From Xanthomonas fragariae (GTDB lineage Bacteria > Pseudomonadota > Gammaproteobacteria > Xanthomonadales > Xanthomonadaceae): a DNA stretch of 29,233 nucleotides. Shown here in pieces: positions 13,152-22,154 of the stretch. Where the stretch lies: the NCBI RefSeq assembly GCF_900183975.1, contig NZ_LT853883.1, positions 1 to 29,233 on the forward strand, in the 5' to 3' direction. Every line of letters begins with the position of its first letter. Positions within the stretch are counted from its first letter, which is position 1. Made by a program: the position numbers and the translations under genes. The notes beneath the pieces were generated by a model. It was given only the letters and a program-made list of their open reading frames with translations, was not told the origin of the DNA and made no database searches.

Positions 13152-14992
13152 CGCGCGAACTCTTGATTCGCTTTGCGCGGCTTCGGCGGCTCGCTACGCT
13201 CCTGGTCCTTGCCCTGATCTTTTGGGCGATCTTGAACCTTTGCCTCGCGAATCTTCGGCGCCGGCACGTTCTCGCCGTGGGCAATTTTCTCTGCGACGAC
13301 CTGACGTGCGATAGAGACGAATCGCGCTTGATCCTCCTTGTTCGCGAATTGCTTCTCCGCGAACTTCTGCGCAGCGGCGACCGTGCCATAGGCAGGCGCT
13401 AAGTCAGGGTGTTTCTTGACCACTTCGGCACGGTCATCGCGTGTGAATGCTTCGGCCTTTTCCAGCGAGCCGACTTTCCAGCGGTTGCGGTGTGCATCGA
13501 CGGCGCGTTCCCCGACTTCATTGCCGTCTTTGTCGAACACTCGCTCTTTTGCAGTCACGGACTTCCTGCCCATCTTCTCAATGGCAACGCGATCACCGAT
13601 AGCTACACCGCTTTCAGCGACCGCGCGGCGGAGATCGACGCCCCACACGGTACGCTCGCCGCGCTCCGTCTCGACCTTTACGAAGTAGCTCATCTCCTTC
13701 TTCGGATCGTGCTTGTAGTTGGCTTCGCCGTGTTCGAGCAGCTGCCCGGTAAGAACGCCGTCCCGCAGCTTCACGCCGGCACCGGCGCCATTAAGGCCGC
13801 TAGGCGTTTGTTCCGGGCGCGTGCTGCCGGCCTCACGCTCGCGCGGTTCGCGTTCTTCTATGGAGTTTTCGCGGATGCCGCCTTGACGCTCCAAAAGTGT
13901 CGCCAAATGCGCCTTCTCCACCTTGGTCGGCTTGTAGCCGCTGACCTCGATGCCGGTCAACGACGCTTCGAGCCAAGCCGCACGCCTGAACTCTTCGGTG
14001 CCGCGTACCGCGATTCGTTCCCATCCACGCGCGTGTGCGATCGCAACTACCGATCGCACGACTTCCTGGTTCTCGCTGCGCGTGGCGAGTTTACGGCCGT
14101 GATCCTCGAACGCCAGGGTCTTGTCGGGGAAGTGGAACTTGTTATCTACCTGGATGAAGCGTTGCTTGACTGCATCCGGCACGGCTTTCGCGCGGTCTTC
14201 GACCGACTGACTAATGCCGGGCGTCGCTTCGGTGGTTGCCGTTTTTGTGTCGGCGCCGTAGTCGCTGCGCTCTTCCGTGGAAACGATGCGCTCGTTCTGC
14301 AAACGCTGTTGCCGCGAGCGTGCCATTTCTTCGCGACGCTTAGCGAGGAACGCTTGTACGTCTTTGTCGAGCGAGGTATCGCGCTCGATGGTGGCCTCGA
14401 TCTCGTTGACAGGCTTCTTGTCGGGCGTATAGGACTGCTTGAACGCCAGATTCTCGGCCTGCAACTTGCCCCTGGCCGTGCCGGGCGTCGCTTCGGTGGT
14501 TGCCGTTTTTGTGTCGGCGCCGTAGTCGCTGCGCTCTTCCGTGGAAACGATGCGCTCGTTCTGCAAACGCTGTTGCCGCGAGCGTGCCATTTCTTCGCGA
14601 CGCTTAGCGAGGAACGCTTGCACGTCTTTTTCGATAGAGGTATCGCGCTCGATGGTGGCCTCGATCTCATTGACAGGCTTCTTGTCTGTGGTATAGGACT
14701 GCTTGAACGACAGATTCTCGGCCTGCAACTTGCCCTTGGTCATACCTGACGTGGCATCCTTCTCCTTGCCTTTGCCGGCCTCGATATTCTCGACATTGCG
14801 TTCGCCGATGATTTCGACGGCCTCTTCACGAGACGCGATCTTGGCAGAGACAACCTGTTTGCGACCGTTGATGAACTTGATCGTGCCGCTGGCGAACGAC
14901 CCACCGTCAAGCTTAACTTCGTAGCGCAGGCCAGTAGCCCACTGACCGTTGATGTTGAAGGCACCGTTCTCATTGAAAGCTGGTTCTGCCAT
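13148..14992 (-). CDS. LPD7-domain conjugation protein with internal duplication
   Basis: 614 residues, highly charged. An N-terminal beta-rich module (GQWATGLRYEVKLDGG to about residue 60) is followed by a tandem 88-residue repeat (residues 87-174 and 175-262), each unit helical and rich in Lys/Glu/Arg (FLAKRREEMARSRQQRLQNE). An LPD7-type domain then spans about 275-360 (FHFPDKTLAFEDHGRKLATR, ARGWERIAVRGTEEFRRAAW). The C-terminal half contains GQLLEHGEANYKHDPKKEMSY and a basic tail. LPD7 and this C-terminal part usually occur fused to relaxases such as TraI; here there is no nuclease. It follows virD4 by 12 nt. A role in relaxosome processing or as a transferred protein is inferred. Confidence 0.7.
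   Translation of the reverse strand: MAEPAFNENGAFNINGQWATGLRYEVKLDGGSFASGTIKFINGRKQVVSAKIASREEAVEIIGERNVENIEAGKGKEKDATSGMTKGKLQAENLSFKQSYTTDKKPVNEIEATIERDTSIEKDVQAFLAKRREEMARSRQQRLQNERIVSTEERSDYGADTKTATTEATPGTARGKLQAENLAFKQSYTPDKKPVNEIEATIERDTSLDKDVQAFLAKRREEMARSRQQRLQNERIVSTEERSDYGADTKTATTEATPGISQSVEDRAKAVPDAVKQRFIQVDNKFHFPDKTLAFEDHGRKLATRSENQEVVRSVVAIAHARGWERIAVRGTEEFRRAAWLEASLTGIEVSGYKPTKVEKAHLATLLERQGGIRENSIEEREPREREAGSTRPEQTPSGLNGAGAGVKLRDGVLTGQLLEHGEANYKHDPKKEMSYFVKVETERGERTVWGVDLRRAVAESGVAIGDRVAIEKMGRKSVTAKERVFDKDGNEVGERAVDAHRNRWKVGSLEKAEAFTRDDRAEVVKKHPDLAPAYGTVAAAQKFAEKQFANKEDQARFVSIARQVVAEKIAHGENVPAPKIREAKVQDRPKDQGKDQERSEPPKPRKANQEFAR
14207..14734 (-). repeat. 264-bp tandem duplication inside the LPD7 gene
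   Basis: Two 264-bp units (14471-14734 and 14207-14470) encode the two 88-residue repeats. Over roughly 140 bp (14219 onward against 14483 onward) they are identical or nearly so, including silent positions, so the duplication is recent or kept homogeneous. The reading frame is preserved because 264 is a multiple of three. Confidence 0.9.
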
Positions 14993-15004
14993 CTCGATAC
15001 TCCT

Positions 15005-16924
15005 TTACGCATCTTCAATGGTTTGCAGGAACGACGAAAACGCATGCTTCATGTCGTCGTCGGTGATCGGCTGGCCGCGCGGCACTTCCACGCTGTCAAA
15101 ATCGACGTTGTAGTCGGTAAGGCTCAATTTATCGAGCTTGCCAACGTCGTCAGCCGTAATTTCTTTTTCCGTAATAGTGATAAGTTGGCCGTCTTGTGTC
15201 TTGACGGTCTCGCCCTCTTTTTTCTTTTTCTTCTTGGGCTGCTGAGAGGGCTCCGGCATCTTTACGTCGATGGCCTGGACGACAGCAGCCGGCAGCAGCC
15301 GGCGCTTGAATGCCTTGTCCTTCCAATAGGAAATTTTGCTGGCGAGAATTGGCTTAACATTTTCCAAAAAGATGATTTCCCGGCCTTTGCCGATTTCCTT
15401 GACTTCTTGCGGCAGCATCAGGGCGCGGCGATGGTCAGACGTGTTGACCGAACCACCGACGCGCTTGAAGCCGACTTGCTGCGACTTCGACTTCGCCTGC
15501 ACCGTCATGTAACCGAGCATTTCGGAAATTTCGTTCGCGTGGCGTTGTTCCTTCGGGGCGTATACGATCATTGCAGCGCAGCAGGTGACGATGGTTTCGG
15601 CCACGTCGGCGCCGTACGTTGATCGTAATTGCGACATGCCTTGAATGATGATGAACGGGCGGATGTTATAGCCGCCAAGGAAACTGATCGACTTCGCGAA
15701 GATGGGCATGCGGCCGATGGCTGTGAACTCATCCATCATCATCAACAACTGGAACTTGAGATCCGGGTTGTCTTCCGGCATCTCGTCAGTGTTGAGGTCG
15801 ATAATCTGCTGGAAAAGCAGGTTCAGAATGAGTTGCAGCCGGTCCAGGTCGGCCGGCCGCACGCCGATGTATAACGAAATGCGGCGCCGGCGAAAGTCGC
15901 GCAGGTCGAACGAATCGCCGCTGGTAGCCGCGTCTATCAAAGGGTTCAGCCACAGTTCGAGCTTGGCCGTAAAGGTCTTCCGAATTGAGGATTGCGTGGG
16001 GCCGCTGGTGTAGATGAAATCGTAGAGCGCTGCCTTGCAAGCAGGGGAGAGCGGATTACCAGAGGCGTCGCGCTCTTCGATGATTTCTTTCCAGTGCTGG
16101 CCGACCGACTCACCTTCTCCATACATGATTTGCCGAACGATCTCACCGAACGTTCGTGGCGTGTCAGGTGTCTCGAAAACATACAGAGCCAGGCCGAGGA
16201 ATAGCGTGCGGCACGATGCCGGCCAAAAAGGATCACCTTCGGCGGGGTCGGGCGACAGCATGTTTGCGATCTTCTGAAGATCGTTGATCCGCAGCATGGG
16301 ATCGTCGTTCACGTAGCTAAGTGGATTCCATTGCATCGTGCGGCCGTCTTCGGCGACCGGGTTGAACAGGAACACGTCGCTGAACATCTTGCGGAAGCCA
16401 GAGGTGAGCCGATAGCTTTCCTGCCGCACGTCCAGCAGCACGACGCTTTGCGGCCAGTTCAGCATGTTGGGTTGAACCAAGCCTGCGCCCTTGCCGGTGC
16501 GCGGCGGCGCCGCGCAGATCGCGCCAAGCTGGCCGGCGAGCATGATGAAGCGGTCGCCCCACTTGCCCAGAATTAGCCCATGTTCGCCGAGCAGGTCGGC
16601 ATCACGAACCTCTTTGTTCTTCGCGAAGCGGGCGTCGCCGTGCAGAGCGCGTCGCACCGGCATGAACAGCATGGCTACTAGGCCATAGGACAAGATGAAG
16701 CCGAAGCCCAGGCAATACTTCATCCATTTGCGAAGTTGCGGATTGTCGCTGTAGTACGCCCAATAGTCGATGATGGTCAGCGGCGTCGCGGTGTACGGCT
16801 TGAGCTTCACCTTCCACAAGAAGAAATAGCCGGCTAGGTATAGCCCTAGGATTAAGCCGCATACCAGAAGACCGGATATGGCCACGGCCCTCACTCGCTT
16901 GCTTTGAATGTCTGTGAGGATCAT
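15005..16924 (-). CDS. virD4: VirD4/TraG-type coupling protein
   Basis: Inner-membrane ATPase that docks the relaxosome to the secretion channel. 639 residues. Two N-terminal membrane segments (about residues 13-36 and 70-90) precede the Walker A motif AAPPRTGKGAG (about 138-148). Walker B is FQLLMMMDEFTAIG, and IIQGMSQLRSTYG and the arginine-containing REIIFLENVKP follow. A basic Pro/Lys stretch (KKKKKKEGE) and an acidic tail (EITADDVGKLDKL...FDSVEVPRG) form a C-terminal extension that may contact substrates. AAAGG precedes the ATG. It lies 13 bp after virB11 and 12 bp before the LPD7 gene, which suggests those three products act together. Confidence 0.93.
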   Translation of the reverse strand: MILTDIQSKRVRAVAISGLLVCGLILGLYLAGYFFLWKVKLKPYTATPLTIIDYWAYYSDNPQLRKWMKYCLGFGFILSYGLVAMLFMPVRRALHGDARFAKNKEVRDADLLGEHGLILGKWGDRFIMLAGQLGAICAAPPRTGKGAGLVQPNMLNWPQSVVLLDVRQESYRLTSGFRKMFSDVFLFNPVAEDGRTMQWNPLSYVNDDPMLRINDLQKIANMLSPDPAEGDPFWPASCRTLFLGLALYVFETPDTPRTFGEIVRQIMYGEGESVGQHWKEIIEERDASGNPLSPACKAALYDFIYTSGPTQSSIRKTFTAKLELWLNPLIDAATSGDSFDLRDFRRRRISLYIGVRPADLDRLQLILNLLFQQIIDLNTDEMPEDNPDLKFQLLMMMDEFTAIGRMPIFAKSISFLGGYNIRPFIIIQGMSQLRSTYGADVAETIVTCCAAMIVYAPKEQRHANEISEMLGYMTVQAKSKSQQVGFKRVGGSVNTSDHRRALMLPQEVKEIGKGREIIFLENVKPILASKISYWKDKAFKRRLLPAAVVQAIDVKMPEPSQQPKKKKKKEGETVKTQDGQLITITEKEITADDVGKLDKLSLTDYNVDFDSVEVPRGQPITDDDMKHAFSSFLQTIEDA

Positions 16925-16937
16925 GCGGCACCTTTCT

Positions 16938-17999
16938 TTATCCGATTTGCTTCAGTGCGTAAGCCGGATCGAAATAGATTTCTGTAACTAATTTCCGGTT
17001 ATGGCCGGCGTCGTTGATTTGCACTGTGTCTGTTTGGATCACGATATCGACCAGTGCGTACAGCATTTCGAGGATGACGCCTTGTTCAAGTCCGCGCCCC
17101 TCTTGGCTTGACTGGATCATGTTAGTCAAGCGGCGGAAGGCCAGCTTCGCGGTGTTAGCGTGGATGGTGGTGAGCGCGCCGGGGTGGCCGCTGTTCACGA
17201 CGTTCTGGAAAAAGAAATAGGCTTCCTCGCCGCGAAGCTCGGCGGGTAGAACGCGGTCGGGTCGCATCCGTAGACCCGACTCGAACATCTGCTTCGGCGA
17301 CAGCTTGGCGAGGCCGCGGTTATCGCGCGAATAGACCATGTTGACTTGGTTCGGGTGCGGCAGGCGCATTTCGCGCGCATCTTCGACCGTGATGATCCGC
17401 TCCTGGATCGGGATCATCATACAAAGTGAGTTCCCGAGCGTCGTTTTGCCGGAGCCGGTTCTCCCTGATAGGATGATGTTCTTGCGCAGCAACACTGATT
17501 GTTGCAAGAACGCCTTCCAATCTTTCTTCCGAAACAGGTTGATAAGTTTCTTGTCATTGGCTGGTAGGGTCGATTCGATGACCTCGCGCTCTTCAGCATC
17601 GAGGCGTGAAGATTGTTCGCACCGCGTTTCGTCAAAACTGCCACACTCATATATTTCATCGAACGTCATCACGTCGGTGCTTGGACGCCGAATAGTGACG
17701 GACACGGTTTTGACCACTGGCGGAAGCACGATCTGGATGCGCCCGCCAGTAGGCAGCGTCGAGCCGATCATGGGATGCTCAACGTCGATCTTCTGATCGG
17801 AGAAATTAGCAACCAGCTTTGCCAATTCGTCGCACCACTCCGATGTGATGGAAGGTACATCATGCGTGGCCCACTGGCCCCGGCTTTCCGTCCATACTAC
17901 AAGCGGGTTATTGATGACGATTTCGTTGTTTGCTGGATCGTCAAGGAACTGACTAAGCTGTTCCAGGTGTATTTCCAGCGTGGATTTCTCACCCGTCAT
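16938..17999 (-). CDS. virB11: VirB11 ATPase
   Basis: Cytoplasmic hexameric traffic ATPase that drives pilus assembly and substrate transfer. 353 residues. The N-terminal domain (to about 165) precedes Walker A GRTGSGKTT (179-187), the Asp box region (ITVEDAREMRLPHPNQ), Walker B (RPDRVLPAELRGEEAYFF) and the His box (GHPGALTTIHANT). All expected motifs are present. The ATG overlaps the virB10 stop (TAATG at 17999). Confidence 0.94.
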   Translation of the reverse strand: MTGEKSTLEIHLEQLSQFLDDPANNEIVINNPLVVWTESRGQWATHDVPSITSEWCDELAKLVANFSDQKIDVEHPMIGSTLPTGGRIQIVLPPVVKTVSVTIRRPSTDVMTFDEIYECGSFDETRCEQSSRLDAEEREVIESTLPANDKKLINLFRKKDWKAFLQQSVLLRKNIILSGRTGSGKTTLGNSLCMMIPIQERIITVEDAREMRLPHPNQVNMVYSRDNRGLAKLSPKQMFESGLRMRPDRVLPAELRGEEAYFFFQNVVNSGHPGALTTIHANTAKLAFRRLTNMIQSSQEGRGLEQGVILEMLYALVDIVIQTDTVQINDAGHNRKLVTEIYFDPAYALKQIG

Positions 18000-19213
18000 T
18001 ACGGCTTTACCTTCAAGTCGTACACGCTGCGGAAGTCCAGGTCGCGGGCAACGTAGATACTGATGTTTGCGCCCTGGTTTTTCTTGACCGTCGGCGGAAT
18101 GTCTATGGTCTGTTTCAACACATCGCCTACCATGTTCTGCGTGCCGTTGACCGTGTTGGGAAACGCGATAGTGGTGTTGTTGCTGCCGGTTCCGTTGTTT
18201 TGCTCGCGCGCGATCATGAACGCGCTTGCGTCGTTGAGCAGACTAAGCATGATGGCCGCGCCGAAGCGGTCCCAAAAGTGGTTGTCGATTTCGCCATTCA
18301 CACCAGGTCGGCCGAGTTCGTCGGACGCGGCAGAGTTTAGGTCGATGATGACGCCGTTCGGTGTCTCCGCACGGGTCCATAGGATCGCCATGCGGCGTTG
18401 ACTTTTGGATAGTCCCTGTTTCGCCTCGCCCACGTACTTGGTGCCGGCCTCCATGAGCTTGACCTTATGGTTGGTGCTCCAAACGTCCGACGAACCTGTG
18501 CAAGTCACGATACCGGGTAAGCTGGAATCAAGAGCCGGGTCAACGGAGCAGGGTATGACAGCGCCCTTTGTGATGAGGAAATCACGGTCGGGCAGAATCG
18601 TTGCCACGGCGCCTGGGGTGTAAGTCGCGCGGAGCGAGCGGGCAAGTGGATCGTCGGAGCCACCCCCAAGGCCAACTGAGCCAGGCGAGCCGCCAGGGTC
18701 AGCGGCTATTGCTGTATCGGCATCGGCTTTGCCAGATTGCCGGTCAGGCTCATCAAGCTTGAATTTCACGCTCGACGTGAGGCGCCGCTGTAACCGCTCT
18801 TCTGCCGGCGTAAGGATTGGCTTGCCATCAGGGCCAAGCTGTTTCCCGTTCGGAGCGACGTTACCGGTCTGCGGCGTCGTGTTGGCTGCCGGTGCAGATG
18901 CTTGAGTGGCATTGGTTTCCGGCAGATTCGGCGGGACCAAAGGTGGAAGGATCGTTTGTTGCTGCACCTTCGTGTCCTTTTGCGCCGCTTGCTGCGCGGC
19001 GCGCCGCTGCTCGATCACGTTGGCGTAATACTTCCAAAGCATGACCACGGCCAAGACGATGACCGCTGCGAAGATCAGGAAATTTGTGATCTTCGTTTGC
19101 ATGCCCAAACCCTTGTTGACCGAGGGTGCGGCACGCTCGCCGTCGATGTGAGCGCCTTCTTCGAGACTATTCTGTTCGCGTGCTTGGTTGCTTTTACGGA
19201 AAAAAAATTTCAT
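17999..19213 (-). CDS. virB10: VirB10 channel scaffold
   Basis: Spans both membranes and senses ATP energy in the core complex. 404 residues. A cytoplasmic N-terminus (about 1-40) and one inner-membrane helix (FLIFAAVIVLAVVMLW, about 45-60) are followed by a Gln/Pro-rich periplasmic stretch. The conserved C-terminal beta-barrel domain contains GAVIPCSVDPALDSSLPG, AGTKYVGEAKQGL, GVIIDLNSAASDELGRPGVNG and DIPPTVKKNQGANISIYVARDLDF. It overlaps virB9 by 4 nt (ATGA) and virB11 by 1 nt. Confidence 0.94.
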   Translation of the reverse strand: MKFFFRKSNQAREQNSLEEGAHIDGERAAPSVNKGLGMQTKITNFLIFAAVIVLAVVMLWKYYANVIEQRRAAQQAAQKDTKVQQQTILPPLVPPNLPETNATQASAPAANTTPQTGNVAPNGKQLGPDGKPILTPAEERLQRRLTSSVKFKLDEPDRQSGKADADTAIAADPGGSPGSVGLGGGSDDPLARSLRATYTPGAVATILPDRDFLITKGAVIPCSVDPALDSSLPGIVTCTGSSDVWSTNHKVKLMEAGTKYVGEAKQGLSKSQRRMAILWTRAETPNGVIIDLNSAASDELGRPGVNGEIDNHFWDRFGAAIMLSLLNDASAFMIAREQNNGTGSNNTTIAFPNTVNGTQNMVGDVLKQTIDIPPTVKKNQGANISIYVARDLDFRSVYDLKVKP

Positions 19214-20019
19214 TGCTGACCGCCTCTGATGACGCGCTCGACGTTGGGCGAAGTGGTGTTCGTCGGGCTGCCCACCGCGTTCGGGTTATAGGACTCGTTG
19301 AAGATGCAGGTCACAACATCGCCAGTGCGGAAGATGAACTTCTTCGCGATCTTCTGGACCGTGAGCACATAGTTCGAGTCCATGTCCTTATTGACTAGGT
19401 GTTCCTTTCCGTCTTCGGTGACGTAGTAGATTGATGGCACGTCGCGATTCGCCGGGAAGCGGAAGTAGGTGAAGTTGCCGTCGTCCCACGCTTCCAGCGG
19501 CGCCAATGCGTCGGACCCTTGCATGGTGTAGTTGCGGTTCTTCTTCGTCGCGGCGCAGCCATAGGACAGAAGGTCACGCGCTAGCGCACGCTGATTTGCT
19601 GCGTCGCGTTTGGTGCGGTCTTCGTCCGGGTAGCGGTAGTAGATTGTCTGGAATGCCACTTGGCCCTTGCCGGCCAGCTTCAAGTCGATGCTGTAGATGC
19701 GCTTGTTTGTGACAACGTGCAGGTTCATGTTCGGACTTGTGACCTTCGGCTTCATAAAAACGCTGTTGCCTGCGGTCGAAACACCGACGCCCCAGGCATC
19801 GGTGTCGCCGCCCGTCATGTCCTTCACGACTTCGCCGTTCTGAAGAACGAGCATGAGATCCCCGCCGATCCGCGCATAGACGACGGGGATGTTGTAAGGG
19901 TCATAGTCGATGAACCGGATGCGAGGGTCTGCCGGCGACGGTTGGGTAGGCTGCACGGCGAGCGCCGGCAGCGGAGCAGCGACGAGGGCAAGGCAGCAGA
20001 CGAGGGTTCGGAGCTTCAT
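19210..20019 (-). CDS. virB9: VirB9 outer core component
   Basis: Periplasmic/outer-membrane component that pairs with VirB7 and VirB10. 269 residues with a signal peptide (MKLRTLVCCLALVAAPLPALA). The N-terminal domain contains DPRIRFIDYDPYNIPVVYARIG and the C-terminal domain contains NYTMQGSDALAPLEAWDDGNFTYFRFP and VNKDMDSNYVLTVQKIAKKFIFRTGD, typical of VirB9/CagX. It overlaps virB8 and virB10 by 4 nt each. Confidence 0.93.
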   Translation of the reverse strand: MKLRTLVCCLALVAAPLPALAVQPTQPSPADPRIRFIDYDPYNIPVVYARIGGDLMLVLQNGEVVKDMTGGDTDAWGVGVSTAGNSVFMKPKVTSPNMNLHVVTNKRIYSIDLKLAGKGQVAFQTIYYRYPDEDRTKRDAANQRALARDLLSYGCAATKKNRNYTMQGSDALAPLEAWDDGNFTYFRFPANRDVPSIYYVTEDGKEHLVNKDMDSNYVLTVQKIAKKFIFRTGDVVTCIFNESYNPNAVGSPTNTTSPNVERVIRGGQQ

Positions 20020-20894
20020 TGCACGGTCCCTCTGACAGGTTGCGACGCCGGCGCTTGCGGTGCTGACAGCGCCGACGTGGAAGGCGAGGACGGGACAGGG
20101 GCCGGCACGGGTGCATCAGGCTGTGGTGGTGCGACCGGGACGGGTACAGCAGCGGCGCCAATGTCCGGGTCAACCTGGTAGGCGCGGACTTGGAGGCCGG
20201 CCGGGTTAATGCGGCGGTCGCGTTCCTTGGTCGGTTCGTTGACGTACTTGTACGCCAGCGTCGCAACCCACCGCGTGACTTCCTGCTGATCGTTCTTCTT
20301 CACGTAGCTTGTGAAGCGAACGGTCGCGGTGTCTTGTGCGCCGTCGCTATTGGTGTTCAGGGTGATCGAGCCAATGTCGATCTTGACCGTCGCCGAATTC
20401 TTGTAATAGTTGTACGGGGCCTTCGGATTCGTCGTATCCCAAAAAGCCGCCCACTGCGTTTGCAGTTGGGATGACATATAGGCTGCTGCGCAGTAGTAAT
20501 TTTCTTCGGCTGTCTCGAAGGTGTAGTTCTCGCGGCAACGCAAAAACTCGGTGATGTAGTGCCGTGTCACGGCTTCATCGATCGATTCCTGAACCTCTTT
20601 GAGTGAAACCAGCCGTTCGACGTGGCCGGTCGTCTTGTCCATCACAAGAACTTGCGGCGCGGCGGGGGGGACGTAGGCCGTGCGGATCGCCGTCCATGCA
20701 ATGAACATGGCCACCAGGCCGAAGACGCCGGCGCCGGCCGCGACTCGCCAAGCCTGCGCTTTCGATTTTTCATCCTGCTCCCGTTGGGTGTCAGCCCACG
20801 CGGCCGAGTTGTCCAGCAAGTGCTGCACATCCTTATGCGCTTCGATGAATTGCCGCAGTTCGTTCAACTGCTGCTGTAGTTTGTGGTCATCCAT
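20016..20894 (-). CDS. virB8: VirB8 inner-membrane assembly factor
   Basis: Bitopic inner-membrane protein that nucleates the T4SS. 292 residues. A cytoplasmic N-terminus with a helix (QQQLNELRQFIEAHKDVQHLL) and a membrane segment (VAAGAGVFGLVAMFIAWTAI, about 51-70) precede the NTF2-like periplasmic domain (YYCAAAYMSSQLQTQWAAFWDTTNPKAPYNYY to RRINPAGLQVRAYQVDPD). The C-terminal ~45 residues are an added Pro/Ala/Val-rich tail (PVPVAPPQPDAPVPAPVPSS), longer than in typical VirB8. Next upstream is the VirB7-like lipoprotein. Confidence 0.88.
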   Translation of the reverse strand: MDDHKLQQQLNELRQFIEAHKDVQHLLDNSAAWADTQREQDEKSKAQAWRVAAGAGVFGLVAMFIAWTAIRTAYVPPAAPQVLVMDKTTGHVERLVSLKEVQESIDEAVTRHYITEFLRCRENYTFETAEENYYCAAAYMSSQLQTQWAAFWDTTNPKAPYNYYKNSATVKIDIGSITLNTNSDGAQDTATVRFTSYVKKNDQQEVTRWVATLAYKYVNEPTKERDRRINPAGLQVRAYQVDPDIGAAAVPVPVAPPQPDAPVPAPVPSSPSTSALSAPQAPASQPVRGTVQ

Positions 20895-20911
20895 CTAGGA
20901 AACTCCCTTTG

Positions 20912-21070
20912 TCACGCCGTGGCGGGATGCCCGCAGCTTTGATTCACGACGCCGGCTTGCGGCGGCTGATTGACGGGGCGGCGGTTCAAGCCGTCGCATG
21001 AGGGCGGCACCGAGGCACAACCGGCGAGGGTGCCGGCAAGGAGCACCGCGAGAAGTGTTCTTACGAGCAT
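20912..21070 (-). CDS. virB7: VirB7-like lipoprotein
   Basis: 52 residues from the ATG at 21070 (a longer frame to 21130 runs into A+T-rich promoter-like DNA). It has a lipoprotein signal MLVRTLLAVLLAGTLAGC with lipobox LAGC, then a short mature part with two further Cys (PSCDG and QSCGH). Size, lipobox and position between VirB6 and VirB8 fit VirB7, which stabilises VirB9. Such short proteins are hard to assign by sequence alone. Confidence 0.7.
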   Translation of the reverse strand: MLVRTLLAVLLAGTLAGCASVPPSCDGLNRRPVNQPPQAGVVNQSCGHPATA

Positions 21071-21192
21071 GTCTTTAAATCCACAGGTAGGATAAATGCG
21101 CAAACAAATTATCACATTTTGTCTAAACAAAAAAATAGTTTTTGATGAACAAATGTGACTATTTTGTCACGAAATGCAGGGGGTGACGGATA
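21071..21192 (-). promoter_or_regulatory. A+T-rich intergenic region, possible internal promoter
   Basis: The only long gap inside the T4SS cluster. It is strongly A+T rich. It contains an inverted repeat GTGAC-TATTTT-GTCAC (21155-21170) and, on the minus strand, TTTAGACAAAATGTGATAATT, a candidate -10 region (GATAAT) 5' of virB7. A separate promoter for virB7-virB11 is plausible; no clean -35 box at consensus spacing is seen. Confidence 0.4.
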
Positions 21193-22143
21193 TTAGCCGC
21201 GTGACACCGAATTGACGCTGCTGCGGGGCGCTTTGCGCTCTTCCCGGTCGCGACGACGGTTGTTGTTACTGCGGTTCCGGTCGAAGAGACCACCTAGCTT
21301 GCGTAGAGCTAGCCGGCCGATGCCGTAGGACGATAGCGATACGCCACCTGCCAAGCCGGCCGCTATCGAGGGAAGCTGAGCGAGCACCAGGAGCGATATC
21401 ACGCCGGTGATGATGAAGGGGAAGATTTGGTCGATTTGCGCCGTACTCGAAATGCCGGCCGTTTTGCTCGCCGCACGAACGAATAAGTTCAAGATGAACA
21501 CGTTCGCCGACACGATCAGGATAACCAGCAGAGCGTAGTTCGCCAGTTGTTGAATCCACGCATTGAAGAAACTCGTCGTGGGCTGGAACAACAGGGAAAT
21601 GATGAACAGCGGCCCGAGGGCGACAATCAACGCGAGGGCGATCTTAGCGAGAACGATCAAGAAGCAAGCGTAGGCTGTCACGATGATAGTGATCGCCCAG
21701 CAGCAGATGGCGATCAGATACATGCCGAAGTCGCCGTCGAGGATGCCGCCTTTGTCCCAAAAGCTCTTACCGACCTTGAAGCCTTGGGTCAGGATGTTGT
21801 CAAGGCTGTTGACCGTGGTTTGGTTGCTTGTCGAATTCGTCAGCGCCTGGGCAAGCTGTTCCGGCGAATTAAAAACCGTATCGACCACGTAGACGTTATA
21901 CTCGGCCAGCTTTATACCGATGCCGAAGATGAAAGCGATCTTTATCATACGAACAGCGGCTTCCATGATCGGCTCTTGAATCAAGCCGCGCATGCTGGCA
22001 AGACCCCACAGCATGATATAGACGCCTAGAAGCGTGTAAGCAGCCGGGGCAATGGCCGCCGCTACCGCCGCGACACTCGAACCGATGTAGCTGTTGCACA
22101 CATTCGTTACATAGGTGAAGACCTGTTCGTATGGCCCGGCCAT
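21193..22143 (-). CDS. virB6: VirB6 polytopic membrane protein
   Basis: Inner-membrane channel subunit. 316 residues with at least five to six hydrophobic helices: SSVAAVAAAIAPAAYTLLGVYIML, MIKIAFIFGIGI, YLIAICCWAITIIVTAYACF, IALALIVALGPLFIISLLF, YALLVILIVSANVFILNLF and FIITGVISLLVLAQLPSIAAG. The VirB6/TrbL hallmark tryptophan-containing loop and ALGPLFI motif are present. The C-terminal tail is basic (NRSNNNRRRDREER). It sits 11 bp after the EexN-like gene. Confidence 0.9.
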   Translation of the reverse strand: MAGPYEQVFTYVTNVCNSYIGSSVAAVAAAIAPAAYTLLGVYIMLWGLASMRGLIQEPIMEAAVRMIKIAFIFGIGIKLAEYNVYVVDTVFNSPEQLAQALTNSTSNQTTVNSLDNILTQGFKVGKSFWDKGGILDGDFGMYLIAICCWAITIIVTAYACFLIVLAKIALALIVALGPLFIISLLFQPTTSFFNAWIQQLANYALLVILIVSANVFILNLFVRAASKTAGISSTAQIDQIFPFIITGVISLLVLAQLPSIAAGLAGGVSLSSYGIGRLALRKLGGLFDRNRSNNNRRRDREERKAPRSSVNSVSRG

Positions 22144-22154
22144 GATTCAATTCC

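Noticed and set aside
13409..14749. 446-codon plus-strand open frame opposite the LPD7 gene
   Set aside because: It is antisense to a better-supported gene, begins without a good ribosome-binding site, and its composition (many Leu/Phe/Arg from reversed Lys/Glu codons) is that of a shadow frame.
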